A stretch of DNA of 64,000 bases from assembly GCF_002294995.1 (NCBI RefSeq), contig NZ_NSGF01000017.1, positions 62,001 through 126,000 of the forward strand, read 5' to 3'. Both the position numbers and the translations under genes were made by a program. A model generated the notes under the pieces. That model searched no databases. It was given only the letters and a program-made list of their open reading frames with translations, and was not told the origin of the DNA. This document shows positions 8,730 through 18,461 of this stretch, one piece after another; position 1 is the first letter of the stretch; every line of letters begins with the position of its first letter. The DNA is from Mesorhizobium sp. WSM3860. GTDB lineage: Bacteria; Pseudomonadota; Alphaproteobacteria; Rhizobiales; Rhizobiaceae.

Positions 8730-9533
8730 CTAGAGCGCGCTCTTGGCCTGCTCGATCTTCTCCGCCAGAACCTGCTGTCCGAGCGCGCCGAACACCACCT
8801 CATTGCCGACCACATAGGACGGCGTGCCGGTGATCGACAGCTTGGTGGCGAGATCGTAGGTGCGCGAGAGCGCTTCGTTGATGCTCGGATCCTTCATCTT
8901 CTCGCGCAGCTTCGCCTCGTCGGCGCCGAGCGAAAGAGCGACCTTCATGGCGGTGGATTCGGTGGCACGGCCCTGGCCGCCGAGCAGCGCAGTGTGGAAC
9001 TCGCTGTACTTCTCCGGCATCATCAGATGGAAGGCCATCGAGACCACGCTGGCCTTTTGCGAATCCGGGCTGAGGATCGGAAATTCCTTGAGCACGAAGC
9101 GCAGGTCCGGATCGGCCTTTGTCAGTGCCTTCATGTCCTCAATGGCGCGTTTGCAGAAGCCGCAATTGTAGTCGTAGAACTCGACGATGGTGACTTTGCC
9201 CTTCGGGTTGCCGACCACGCCGTCGAAGGTGGAATTGAAGATTTCGTCCTTCGCGTCCTTGATGACGCCGAGTGCGGCGAGCCGCTGCTCTTCCTTCTGC
9301 TTGGCCTCGAGCGCGTCCTGAACCTCGAGCAGGACCTCGGGGTTCTTCAGCAGATAGTCGCGGATAATGCCTTCGACCTCCTTGCGGTCGATCTTGCTGT
9401 CCGCCGAGGCCACCTGGATGGCTTGCGTCGTATCGGCCTTAGCGGCTTGCGGGCTTCCTGCCACGAAGCCGAATGCCAGCATGCCGAGCGCTACCGCCAC
9501 GCCGGCGCTGCCGAGCAGGATTGCCTTGTTCAT
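8730..9533 (-). CDS. periplasmic DsbA-family thiol oxidoreductase
   Basis: The 267-residue product has an N-terminal signal or anchor segment (residues 3-25), a helical N-terminal domain (about 48-90, KEVEGIIRDYLLKNPEVLLEV) as in ScsC/Com1-like proteins, and a thioredoxin-fold domain with CGFC at 124-127 and a cis-Pro loop GTPSYVVGN. It probably forms or isomerises disulfides of exported proteins. The ATG at 9533 has AAGGAA upstream; a start 30 bases earlier is less likely. It is followed by the M48 protease gene on the same strand upstream. Confidence 0.88.
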   Translation of the reverse strand: MNKAILLGSAGVAVALGMLAFGFVAGSPQAAKADTTQAIQVASADSKIDRKEVEGIIRDYLLKNPEVLLEVQDALEAKQKEEQRLAALGVIKDAKDEIFNSTFDGVVGNPKGKVTIVEFYDYNCGFCKRAIEDMKALTKADPDLRFVLKEFPILSPDSQKASVVSMAFHLMMPEKYSEFHTALLGGQGRATESTAMKVALSLGADEAKLREKMKDPSINEALSRTYDLATKLSITGTPSYVVGNEVVFGALGQQVLAEKIEQAKSAL

Positions 9534-9588
9534 GATCAGTTCCTTCTGCATGTCCCGGTCCAACCTAGTCGCCGCGCGGCCGGGACGT

Positions 9589-11001
9589 TCATTTGAGTTT
9601 GTTAGATGGCGTGTAGTTTATGATATCCTGCGCGCGAAGCCAGCCGGGCTCCCCGCGCTTCAATTTCTGTTGAGCGCGCATGGCGAAGATCTTCGCGTTT
9701 TTATAATCGGCCGAATAGAAGTGGCCCTCTGCCGTCGCAAGGTCGGCGGCCGGGATTTGCCCCAATTCGCCATAGGCCTGAGCTAGATAGCGATAGGCTC
9801 CGGCATTTTCCTTGTCGCGTCCGATCCCGTTGTTGAGCTGCGCCACCGCTTTCTTGATTGAGTCCGGCGTGCCGACCGCCATCAGCGCCTGGCCGAGCGA
9901 GACCAGCAGCAAGCCGGACCGCGCCGGGTCGAGGCTCGCCGCCTTGGCATAGGCATCCGCGGCGTCCTTGGGCCTGTTGGCCTTCATCAGGATGTCGCCG
10001 CGCAATTCCTGGAAATAGGGGTTCTTCGGCTGTTCCTTGATCAGCGCCGCGGTTTTCGTCAGCGCGGCGCCAGGGTTGCCGTAGAGATAGGTCTGCTGCG
10101 CGTCGCCATAGCGCGAGGCGAGGCTGGTCGGGTTCTTGCGCATCAGCCGTGCCACGGCCGCCTGGCCTTGCATATAGGCCGCGATCTTGATGCGCATCAT
10201 GTCATGCCGCTGCTGCAGCGCCGGCGCGTCGACCTGGCTGACGTATGGGCTAGCCTTGACCAGCACCTCGAGATTGGCGATGCGCTCCCGGGGCATCGGA
10301 TGGCTGATCCGGTAAGGATCGAGCTGGGTGCCCGACAGCGAAAGCGCGCTCTGGAAGCGCCCGAAGGTCTTCAGCATGCCCATGCCGGACTGGCCGGTGG
10401 CATTGAGGTAAGTGATCGCCGAGCGGTCGGCGGTGATTTCTTCGCCCCGCTGATAGGCAAGGATGCTGCGCTGCGCCATCTCGCCGCCGCCGGCGGCGAC
10501 GCCCATCCCGGCGCCGGCAAGGCCGCGGCTGTTGGTCGTGGCGCCGGCCACAATCGCGCCCGCCCCGAGCAGCGTCGCGATGATGGCCATGGTCTTGGCA
10601 CGATCGAGCTGATCGCGCAGCTTCTGCTGGTGGCCGCCGGCAATATGGCCGGCCTCGTGCGCGATGACGCCGATGATCTCGTTCGGCGTCTCGGCCGTCA
10701 CCAGCGCGCCGGTGTTGATGAACAGGCGGCGGCCCGTCACGAAGGCATTGAAGCTCTGGTCGTTGACGAGAACGATGTCGATGCCGTCATTGGCGAGGCC
10801 CGCCGCCTTGAAGATCGGCCGGGCATAGTCGCGCACCAGCGCCTCGATCTCGGCGTCGCGCACCACTGGCACGCCTTGCGCGAAGGCGTTCACCGAAGCG
10901 GAGGCCGCGACGGCGGCGGCAAGCAGGAGTGTCGCGAACCCGCGCGCGGTTCGCCCTATTGCGGTCGATCTATCGACCATCGTTCGGGGTCGGCTCAACA
11001 T
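9589..11001 (-). CDS. periplasmic M48 metalloprotease with TPR region (BepA-like)
   Basis: The 470-residue protein has a signal peptide (about residues 20-42, ending NAFAQ), an M48 zinc protease domain with HEAGH at 115-119 and a downstream EITADRSA helix carrying the third zinc ligand, then a C-terminal region with TPR-like helices (about 330-450). This layout matches BepA/YfgC, which checks outer-membrane protein assembly. The ATG at 11001 is chosen; a second ATG at 10980 would also keep the signal peptide. A longer reading to 11427 has no support because it runs over the divergent aminotransferase gene. Confidence 0.88.
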   Translation of the reverse strand: MLSRPRTMVDRSTAIGRTARGFATLLLAAAVAASASVNAFAQGVPVVRDAEIEALVRDYARPIFKAAGLANDGIDIVLVNDQSFNAFVTGRRLFINTGALVTAETPNEIIGVIAHEAGHIAGGHQQKLRDQLDRAKTMAIIATLLGAGAIVAGATTNSRGLAGAGMGVAAGGGEMAQRSILAYQRGEEITADRSAITYLNATGQSGMGMLKTFGRFQSALSLSGTQLDPYRISHPMPRERIANLEVLVKASPYVSQVDAPALQQRHDMMRIKIAAYMQGQAAVARLMRKNPTSLASRYGDAQQTYLYGNPGAALTKTAALIKEQPKNPYFQELRGDILMKANRPKDAADAYAKAASLDPARSGLLLVSLGQALMAVGTPDSIKKAVAQLNNGIGRDKENAGAYRYLAQAYGELGQIPAADLATAEGHFYSADYKNAKIFAMRAQQKLKRGEPGWLRAQDIINYTPSNKLK

Positions 11002-11189
11002 GACAGGTCCACTGGTAGACGAGCGGGCGAAGGATGAAAAGTCGGCGCCGATAACTTCCTGCGCGCTTGTGATCCCCACACCAATCGGGCATTTGTGCGG
11101 CGCTGCCGTCGAACTTCCGGCAGTTCCAGGGCAAGCGAGCGATGGTTTGCCTGTGGATTTTGCCAACCAAAGGCAGGCTGAAGGGTCAG

Positions 11190-12338
11190 ATGGTCGTTTC
11201 GCTTTCACGCCGCGGCGAGGTCGAGCCGTTCCACGCCATGGATATTCTGGCCGAGGCCAACCGGCTGAAGGCGACCGGGATGCCTGTGGTGTCGATGGCG
11301 GTCGGCCAGCCGTCGGACCCGGCGCCGGCCGGCGTCCGCGAAGCCGCCGCTCTCGCGCTGAAGCACGGCCGCATCGGGTATACCGATGCTCTGGGCCTGG
11401 CGGAGCTGCGCAAGGCGATCGCCGCACACTATGGCGAGCATTACGGGATCGATGTCGCGCCCGCCCGTATCGCCGTCACAACCGGCTCGTCCGCCGCTTT
11501 CAACCTCGCTTTCTTGGCAATGTTCGATCCCGGCGACCGCGTCGCCATCGCGGCGCCCGGCTATCCAGCCTACCGCAACATCATGGCCGCGCTTGGTATC
11601 GAAATCATTGAGATCGAGCTTGGCCGGGACGCCTATCTGCATGCCGACCACCTGAAGAGCGCACACCACGAAAAACCCCTGAAGGGCGTGCTGTTTGCCA
11701 GCCCAGCCAATCCGACCGGCGCGGTCATTCCAGCCGACGAGCTTTCCGCGTTGGTGAAGACCGCGGAGGAGCTGGGCATCGCGGTGATCTCGGACGAAAT
11801 CTACCACCGGCTCGCCTACGCCGCGCCCGATGTCACCGCACTTGCCTACGGCGCCGGCGTGACGGTGATCAACTCCTTCTCGAAATACTATTGCATGACC
11901 GGCTGGCGCATCGGCTGGATGGTGCTGCCGGAGGAACTGGTGCGGCCGGTCGAGCGCATCGCCCAAAGCCTCTACATCTCGCCGCCGGAACTGTCGCAGA
12001 TCGCGGCAATCGAGGCCTTCAGTGCCACGCAAGAGCTGGAAGCGGTGAAGGCGCGTTATGCCTGGAACCGCGACCTGCTGATGAAGCGTTTGCCGGAGCT
12101 GGGCTTCGCGCTCGCGGCGCCCATGGACGGCGCCTTCTACGCCTTCTGCGATGTCACGCGGCACACCAATGACAGCATGGCCTTCGCGCGCAAGATGCTG
12201 GCCGAGGCGCATGTGGCGGCCACGCCCGGCCGCGATTTCGATCCGCTCCAGGGCCATCGCACCATGCGCTTTTCCTATGCCGGCAGGTATGACGACATGG
12301 TCGAGGCGCTGGCGCGCATCGAAAGCTGGCTGAAATAG
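11190..12338 (+). CDS. class I/II PLP-dependent aminotransferase
   Basis: The 382-residue product has the fold-type I aminotransferase motifs: TTGSSAAFNLAF (phosphate loop), ASPANPTG at 170-177, SDEIYHRLAY and NSFSKYYCMTGWRIGW with the PLP Lys at 232. It resembles AspC/AlaT-type enzymes; the amino donor and acceptor cannot be fixed. GAAGGG precedes the ATG at 11190, whereas an earlier in-frame start at 11142 lacks such a site. The next gene, glsA, begins 5 bp after its stop. The two are probably co-transcribed and linked to glutamine/glutamate metabolism. Confidence 0.92.
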   Translation: MVVSLSRRGEVEPFHAMDILAEANRLKATGMPVVSMAVGQPSDPAPAGVREAAALALKHGRIGYTDALGLAELRKAIAAHYGEHYGIDVAPARIAVTTGSSAAFNLAFLAMFDPGDRVAIAAPGYPAYRNIMAALGIEIIEIELGRDAYLHADHLKSAHHEKPLKGVLFASPANPTGAVIPADELSALVKTAEELGIAVISDEIYHRLAYAAPDVTALAYGAGVTVINSFSKYYCMTGWRIGWMVLPEELVRPVERIAQSLYISPPELSQIAAIEAFSATQELEAVKARYAWNRDLLMKRLPELGFALAAPMDGAFYAFCDVTRHTNDSMAFARKMLAEAHVAATPGRDFDPLQGHRTMRFSYAGRYDDMVEALARIESWLK

Positions 12339-12343
12339 ACGCC

Positions 12344-13272
12344 ATGCCGGAACTTGAACAGGCGCTGGCGGAAGTGGCCGCCGAAATGACCGAGCGCAGC
12401 GATCGCGGCGCTGTCGCCACCTACATCCCGCAGCTCGGCAAGGTCGACCCGAAGAAATTCGGCATTGCCGCCGTGACCAATGACGGTCGTTTGATCCTTG
12501 CGGGCAACGCCGAAGAACCCTTTTCGATCCAGAGCGTCTCGAAGGTGTTCACCTTGACGCTGGCGCTGGGCAAGGTGGGCGATGCGTTGTGGCAGCGTGT
12601 CGGCCGCGAGCCGTCGGGCAATCCATTCAACTCGATCGTCCAGCTCGAGCATGAGAACGGCATTCCGCGCAACCCGTTCATCAATGCCGGCGCCATCGTG
12701 GTCTCCGACATCCTGCTTGCCGGCCACCAGCCGCGCGAGGCGATCGGCGAGATCCTGCGCTTTGTCCAGTTCCTTGCCGACGACGACACGATCATCATCG
12801 ACCGCGAGGTCGCGGCCTCCGAACGCGCCACCGGCTACCGCAACTTCGCTCTGGCCAATTACATGAAATCCTTTGGCAATCTCCACCACGAGCCGGAGCT
12901 GGCACTGGGCGTCTACTTCCATCATTGCGCCATCGCCATGAGCTGCCGGCAACTCGCCATGGCCGGCCGCTTCCTCGCCAATGGTGGCAGGAACCCGGCG
13001 ACCGGGCATTCGGTCGTGTCGACCGAGCGCGCGCGCCGCATCGGCGCGCTGATGCTGACCTGCGGCCACTATGACGGCTCCGGCGATTTCGCCTTCCGTG
13101 TCGGCATTCCGGGTAAGAGCGGCGTCGGCGGCGGCATTCTTGGCATCGTGCCGGGCGTCGCCTCGCTCGCGGTCTGGTCGCCCGGCCTCAACGAGAACGG
13201 CAACTCCAAGCTCGGCTCCGAGCGCTTGAGAAGCTCGCGAGGATGATGAACTGGTCGATCTTTGCGCCTTAG
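12344..13272 (+). pseudogene. glsA: glutaminase with a 3'-end frameshift
   Basis: Glutaminase A hydrolyses glutamine to glutamate and ammonia. The reading frame from 12344 gives a normal beta-lactamase-like glutaminase, with the S64-V-S-K67 nucleophile motif, NPFINAGAI and GKSGVGGGI. It then ends at 13246 as SKLGSERLRSSRG. A shift of one base near 13220 restores the usual ending: from 13222 the other frame reads ALEKLARMMNWSIFAP and stops at 13272. One base appears deleted between GGCTCC and GCGCTTGAG. As written, about 17 native C-terminal residues are lost. It may be a real mutation or a sequence error, and residual activity is possible. Confidence 0.8.
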
Positions 13273-13306
13273 AGGGGCTGGGGCGCAGGATTGGAACGTT
13301 CGAAAC

Positions 13307-13334
13307 GAAAATCCCGCGCCGGGCGGCACGGGAT
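13307..13334 (-). terminator. rho-independent terminator after RNase E gene
   Basis: On the minus strand, a 10-bp stem (13325-13334 with 13311-13320, one G-U pair) and a 4-nt loop are followed by a short T run. It lies 37 bp past the rne stop codon. Confidence 0.65.
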
Positions 13335-13371
13335 CTTCTGTTAGCAACTAAGCCTAATGGGCTGAAAGAGC

Positions 13372-16335
13372 TTAGAAAAAGCCTTTCCTCTGCCACCACC
13401 CGGCACGCTTCGGCTTTTCTTCGGTCTTGGCTTCCTCGCTGACGTTGGACGAAACGACGGGGACAACCGGCGCGTCGATCGACTGCGGTTTGCGACGCGT
13501 GGGATGGGCATTGACGGGTGCTTCAGACTCGGTCGGAGCAGAAGCGGCCGCCGCCAGCTCCGGTTCGGCGGCCACAGGTTCGGCGGGAAGTTCCGCCGCC
13601 GGCTCGGGCGCTTGTTCGGAGACGGTTTCCACGGCAGCCTTCTTCGATCGCGACGCACGGCGCGGCTTTTTCGGCTTCTCCGTTTCCGCAACATCGTCAT
13701 TGGCGGGCGAGGGCGCGGCCTGCTCTTCGGCTGCAGCGACCGGCGGCGCGCCTTCGGGTGCTTCGACCTCCGCCTCTTCGCCGTCGAGATCATCACCGGC
13801 GCCGGCATCGGCAGCGATTTCGTCTTCCTCGCGGCGATTGCGCTTGCCGCCGCGCTTGCCGCGGCGGCGCTTCTTGCCGTGCCCCTCTTCGGCTGCTTCC
13901 GCCTCGGCCGACGCTTCAGCCGTTACCTCGGCTGTCGCTTCGTCCGCAATCGTGGCGGCATCGGCGGGCGCTGGGGCCAAAACGGCATCGCCATGGACTT
14001 GATGCTCGCGGTCGCGATCCTTGCCGCCGCGCCGCCGACGGCGTTTGCGGCGCTTGCGGCCGCCTTCGCCGTCCTCCGACCTCTGCGGATGCTGTCCCTG
14101 CTGCGGATGGCGCGGCTGTTCGGCCTGGACCGATACTTCTTCTTCCTCCTCGACGACGATCTCGTCCTCTGGCTCTTCCGGCTCGACATAGGTCGGCAGG
14201 CTGCGCACCTCGACAAAGCCTTCCGGCTTCTCCGCCACCGCGCCGCGGAAGATCGCGTAGTGCTGCGCGCCCAGCGTCTCGTCGGCTTCGAGCGTGATGG
14301 TCAGGCCGAAGCGGGCCTCGAGCTCGACCAGATTGGCGCGCTTGTGGTTGAGCACATAAAGCGCGGTCGCCGCCGGCGTGCGCACTGTGATGTGGCTGCG
14401 CGAATCCTTGAGCAGGAACTCCTCGATCGCCCGCACCACCATCAGCGCCACCGAAGAGTCCGATCTCAGATGGCCCGTGCCGCCGCAATGCGGGCAGGGC
14501 TTCATCGTCGATTCCAACACGCTGGCGCGGATGCGCTGGCGCGACATCTCCATCAGGCCGAAATGCGAGATGCGGCCGACCTGGATGCGGGCGCGATCGT
14601 TCTTGAGGTGATCCTTCAGCCGCTTCTCGACCGCGCGGTTGTTGCGGTTCTCCTCCATGTCGATGAAGTCGATGACGATCAGGCCGGCAAGGTCGCGCAG
14701 CCTGAGCTGCCGCGCGACTTCCTCGGCGGCCTCCAGATTGGTGTGGAGCGCGGTATCCTCGATCGAATGCTCCTTGGTGGAGCGGCCGGAGTTGACGTCG
14801 ATCGAGACCAGCGCCTCGGTCTGGTTGATGATGATGTAGCCGCCGCTCTTCAGCGTCACTTGCGGCTGCAGCATCCGGTCGAGCTGCGCCTCGATGCCGT
14901 TGCGCACGAAGATCGGCGTGGTGTCGCGGTAGGGCTGCACCACCTTGGCATGGCTCGGCATCAGCATCCGCATGAAGTCCTTGGCCTCGCGGTAGCCGTC
15001 CTCGCCGGAGACCAGGATCTCGTCGATATCCTTGTTGTAGAGGTCGCGAACCGAGCGCTTGATCAGGCTGCCTTCCTCATAGACCAGGGCAGGGGCCGTG
15101 GACTGCAGCGTGAGATTGCGAACGTTCTCCCAAAGCCGCATCAGATACTCGTAGTCGCGCTTGATCTCGGCCTTCGTGCGGCTTTCGCCGGCGGTGCGCA
15201 GGATGACTCCCATGCCCTGCGGCACCTCGAGATCGGCGACGACCTCCTTCAGCCGCTTGCGGTCCTGGGCATTGGTAATCTTGCGCGAGATGCCGCCGCC
15301 GCGCGCGGTGTTCGGCATCAAGACCGAATAGCGCCCGGCGAGCGACAGATAGGTGGTCAGCGCCGCGCCCTTGTTGCCGCGCTCTTCCTTGACGACCTGG
15401 ACCAGCAGGATCTGGCGGCGCTTGATGACTTCCTGGATCTTGTACTGGCGGCGCACCGGCTTGCGGCGGTTGCGAACCTCTTCAAGCGCATCCTCGGCGC
15501 CGACCGATTCGATTTCGTGTTCGTCCGAATGCGCGGACGAGACCTCTTCGAGCATGCCGCGATCATTGTCGCTGGAAGCGGCTTCGTCGGCCGGGGCGAC
15601 CTCGGTGGTGGATTCGGCCGGCACCACTTCCGAAATGACATCCGCATCGATGCTCGCGGCGATCGAAGTGGGGCCGCCCTCGGAAGGCTGGCGATTCTCG
15701 CTGTCGGTCGCGTCGGCTTCTTGGGTGTCGCTGCCGGCTTCGGGGGCCTTGCTCTCCTCTTCGCCAGCCGTCTCGGCTACGGTCTCGGCGGTCTCGGCGG
15801 TCTCGGAGCCTTCGGTGGCTTCGGTCGAGGTATCGGCCGCATCGCCGGGCTCATCGGCGGAAGCGCTGGAAGCTGCGACCTCATCGGCGCTTTCGCCGCC
15901 TTCGTCGGCACCGGCAGCATCGGCGCCGCGCTTCTGCTCGACCCGGTCGCGGTTCTTGCCGCCGCGCCGGCGGTTGCGGCGGCCGCCGCGATCGCGCGCC
16001 TGCTGTTCCTCGCCGGCCTCGGCCTCCTCGTCCTCTTCGTCATCCGCCTCCTGCGCTTCGGCGCGCAGCAGGGCCTGACGGTCGGCAACCGGGATCTGGT
16101 AATAGTCGGGGTGAATTTCACTGAAGGCGAGAAAACCGTGACGGTTGCCGCCATATTCGACAAAGGCTGCCTGAAGGGAAGGTTCGACGCGGGTTACGCG
16201 GGCGAGATAGATGTTTCCTTTGAGCTGCTTCTTGTCCTGGGATTCAAAGTCGAATTCTTCGATGCGGTTACCGCGAACGACGACAACGCGTGTTTCCTCC
16301 GGGTGGGAGGCGTCTATCAGCATCTTGTTGGGCAT
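13372..16335 (-). CDS. rne: ribonuclease E/G
   Basis: The 987-residue enzyme is the endonuclease core of the RNA degradosome. It has the family N-terminus MPNKMLIDASHPEETRVVVVRG, an S1 domain split by a long acidic/Ala-rich insert (about 95-290, with repeated Glu, Ala and Ser), the DNase I-like site with LVSIDVNSGRSTKE, and the Zn-link CPHC at 614-617. A disordered C-terminal third has Arg/Lys-rich blocks (KRRKRRRRRGGK) and ends in GWWQRKGFF. Insertion in the S1 region is typical of Rhizobiales RNase E. It has a long leader upstream, consistent with autoregulation through its mRNA. Confidence 0.97.
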   Translation of the reverse strand: MPNKMLIDASHPEETRVVVVRGNRIEEFDFESQDKKQLKGNIYLARVTRVEPSLQAAFVEYGGNRHGFLAFSEIHPDYYQIPVADRQALLRAEAQEADDEEDEEAEAGEEQQARDRGGRRNRRRGGKNRDRVEQKRGADAAGADEGGESADEVAASSASADEPGDAADTSTEATEGSETAETAETVAETAGEEESKAPEAGSDTQEADATDSENRQPSEGGPTSIAASIDADVISEVVPAESTTEVAPADEAASSDNDRGMLEEVSSAHSDEHEIESVGAEDALEEVRNRRKPVRRQYKIQEVIKRRQILLVQVVKEERGNKGAALTTYLSLAGRYSVLMPNTARGGGISRKITNAQDRKRLKEVVADLEVPQGMGVILRTAGESRTKAEIKRDYEYLMRLWENVRNLTLQSTAPALVYEEGSLIKRSVRDLYNKDIDEILVSGEDGYREAKDFMRMLMPSHAKVVQPYRDTTPIFVRNGIEAQLDRMLQPQVTLKSGGYIIINQTEALVSIDVNSGRSTKEHSIEDTALHTNLEAAEEVARQLRLRDLAGLIVIDFIDMEENRNNRAVEKRLKDHLKNDRARIQVGRISHFGLMEMSRQRIRASVLESTMKPCPHCGGTGHLRSDSSVALMVVRAIEEFLLKDSRSHITVRTPAATALYVLNHKRANLVELEARFGLTITLEADETLGAQHYAIFRGAVAEKPEGFVEVRSLPTYVEPEEPEDEIVVEEEEEVSVQAEQPRHPQQGQHPQRSEDGEGGRKRRKRRRRRGGKDRDREHQVHGDAVLAPAPADAATIADEATAEVTAEASAEAEAAEEGHGKKRRRGKRGGKRNRREEDEIAADAGAGDDLDGEEAEVEAPEGAPPVAAAEEQAAPSPANDDVAETEKPKKPRRASRSKKAAVETVSEQAPEPAAELPAEPVAAEPELAAAASAPTESEAPVNAHPTRRKPQSIDAPVVPVVSSNVSEEAKTEEKPKRAGWWQRKGFF

Positions 16336-16974
16336 TATTTCGTTTCCTCCCGGCAGCCATCAGCCGCAGCTGGCGAGGCAGACCCCGCCGCTGTGTGCCT
16401 GGATTTGTGTGACTGCCGGATAATTGAATGTCCGCCGGCCGGAGCTTGAGCGCGATGGCGGTGCCGCCCGCAGCCACAATGGCGCGGTTCGATGCGGACC
16501 TTTCCATGATTGCGCTTGAAGCCATCGGCACCCAGCAGAACCTTTTGAACCAAAGCCCGGACTTGGCCGGACCAGCTTGTTTGCTCGCACAGAGCCGGCG
16601 CGGGACATCCCGGCCGTTTTCATCGCGCAAGCGATTCCCCCGCCACGGGAGCACGCCTGCGAAAATCGTCGCGATCACCTGAAACCTGGAAGCGCCTTGC
16701 ACATCTTACCCTGGCGGGAAGCTGCAGGGCGGGCGGTTCCAGGATTGCAGTGATCCAATGTCGCTTTTATGATTTGGCGGGTTGGAAGGCAACCCCGATT
16801 TCGGATGCCGGCAAAAAGCGCTTCCGTAGGGGAAGGTCGCGCTCCACCTGCTGCATGAAAAGGCTTGGTTAACCTTCTCTGGATACCAATCGTTAATTGG
16901 GTTGGCCGCCAGACGGGCCGTTCTGCCAAACAGGCCGGCGCGAGGCGCCTAACGGGGAGCGACTGGATATAGAG
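16336..16974. other. long intergenic region between rne and the amidase gene
   Basis: These 639 bp separate the divergent rne and amidase genes. I see no convincing gene: the open frames here lack a ribosome-binding site and recognisable content. The part next to rne (16336-16560) is GC-rich and likely forms the rne mRNA leader. The part near 16866-16905 is AT-richer (GGTTAACC, CGTTAATTG) and is the likely amidase promoter zone. No exact promoter can be set. Confidence 0.5.
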
Positions 16975-18231
16975 ATGGGATTGGCAGGCACCGCAGACAA
17001 GGAGCGTGGCGCCGCCGGGCATCTGCGGCTCATGGCAAGGACTGTTTTCCTGCTGGTGATCCTGCTCGGCGTGACCGCCGCCTCGCGGGCCGACGGGTTG
17101 CTTGGCGCCACCGGCTACAAGATGGCCGGCGACGCCACCAGGATGCGCATCGTCGTGACCTTCGACCGAGAACCGGACGTGAAGTGGTTCCTGCTGCGCG
17201 GTCCCAGCCGCCTTGTCGTCGACCTGCCGCGCACGCGATTCGCCCTCAACGCCAAGGAGGTGAAGCCGCGCGGGCTGGTGCGCGCCGTTCGCTACGGCGA
17301 TCAGGGCAAAGGCTCGCGGCTGATCCTGACCGGCAAGGGACCGTTTGCCATCGACAAGCTCGAGGTGCTGAAGAATGACGATGGCAGCGGCTATCGCGTC
17401 GCCATCGACATGTCGGCCGCATCGGAAAGGGAATTCGACGAGGCTTTGGCCAACCAGTCGCTGACGACCGGCTCGACCGTTTCTACCGACAAGGGCGGCC
17501 GTGTCGGCACAGGGCCGATTTCGGCGCCTGGGCACCGCTTCACAGTGGTTATCGATCCGGGCCATGGCGGCGTCGACGGCGGCGCGGAGAGCGCCGGCGG
17601 CACGGTCGAGAAGAACGTCACGCTCGCCTTTGCCACCGAATTGCGTGACAAGCTGGCCGCGGTCGGCAGCTATGATGTCTATATGACGCGGGACAGTGAC
17701 GTGTACCTGCCGCTCGACGAGCGCGTGCGCATCGCCCGCCAGCACGAAGCCGATCTTTTGATCTCCATCCATGCCGATACGATCGCCGTCAAAGGTCTCC
17801 GCGGCGCCACCGTCTACACGCTCTCGGACAAGGCTTCCGATCCCGAGGCTCAGGCGCTCGCCGATCGCGAAAACCTCTCCGACCAGTTCGCCGGCCTAAA
17901 AATCGAGGACGACAACAAGGAGGTCACCGATATCCTGATCGACCTGATCCGGCGCGAGACGCACGGCTTTTCGATGAGCTTTGCCCACACGCTGGTCGGC
18001 CAGCTGTCGACCAGCGTCGGTCTGATCAACAATCCGCAGCGCTCGGCGGGCTTCAAGGTGCTGAAGGCGCCGGACGTGCCCTCGGTTCTGGTCGAGCTTG
18101 GCTATCTCTCCAACAGCAAGGACGAGGCGCAGTTGCTCAACGCCGACTGGCGCGGCAAGGCAGCCCAGAGCATAACCAATGCCGTTGCCCTATTTGCCGC
18201 GGCGAAAGCGGGAGCCAGGGCTGGGGGCTGA
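16975..18231 (+). CDS. N-acetylmuramoyl-L-alanine amidase (AMIN plus amidase_3)
   Basis: This 418-residue periplasmic enzyme cleaves the amide bond between N-acetylmuramic acid and the stem peptide at division septa (AmiC/AmiB type). Order: signal peptide (LMARTVFLLVILLGVTAASRA), AMIN domain for septal targeting (to about residue 140), then a zinc amidase_3 domain with VVIDPGHGGVDGGAES, SIHADT and VLVELGYLSNSKDEAQL. The ATG at 16975 is used; the ATG at 17032 starts directly at the signal peptide and is a fair alternative. The PBP1A gene lies downstream, so the two peptidoglycan genes are neighbours. Confidence 0.93.
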   Translation: MGLAGTADKERGAAGHLRLMARTVFLLVILLGVTAASRADGLLGATGYKMAGDATRMRIVVTFDREPDVKWFLLRGPSRLVVDLPRTRFALNAKEVKPRGLVRAVRYGDQGKGSRLILTGKGPFAIDKLEVLKNDDGSGYRVAIDMSAASEREFDEALANQSLTTGSTVSTDKGGRVGTGPISAPGHRFTVVIDPGHGGVDGGAESAGGTVEKNVTLAFATELRDKLAAVGSYDVYMTRDSDVYLPLDERVRIARQHEADLLISIHADTIAVKGLRGATVYTLSDKASDPEAQALADRENLSDQFAGLKIEDDNKEVTDILIDLIRRETHGFSMSFAHTLVGQLSTSVGLINNPQRSAGFKVLKAPDVPSVLVELGYLSNSKDEAQLLNADWRGKAAQSITNAVALFAAAKAGARAGG

Positions 18232-18461
18232 TTGGACCCACCCGCCCACAACCTTGAGCCGTCCTACAACCGCAAGCAGCGTTGCGCGACGACAACACGT
18301 GGCGTTATTATTTGGCGGACGGAGTTCCTGAAACTTCGTGCTGCCGTATTTTGTCCACATGGTCGCGACAATGGGTTTCCATTGCGGATTGGGACCGCCC
18401 CTGAAGCTTGCGCGACTGACGGCTTCGTTTAGGAAATCCCGAACCTCGGACTGGAGCGGGC

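Noticed and set aside
9589..11427. Extended N-terminus of the M48 protease to 11427
   Set aside because: The extra 142 residues are Arg/Pro-rich, precede a clear signal peptide and overlap the divergent aminotransferase gene.
13504..16449. Long open frame on the plus strand opposite rne
   Set aside because: Antisense shadow of the RNase E gene; no start signal or recognisable domain.
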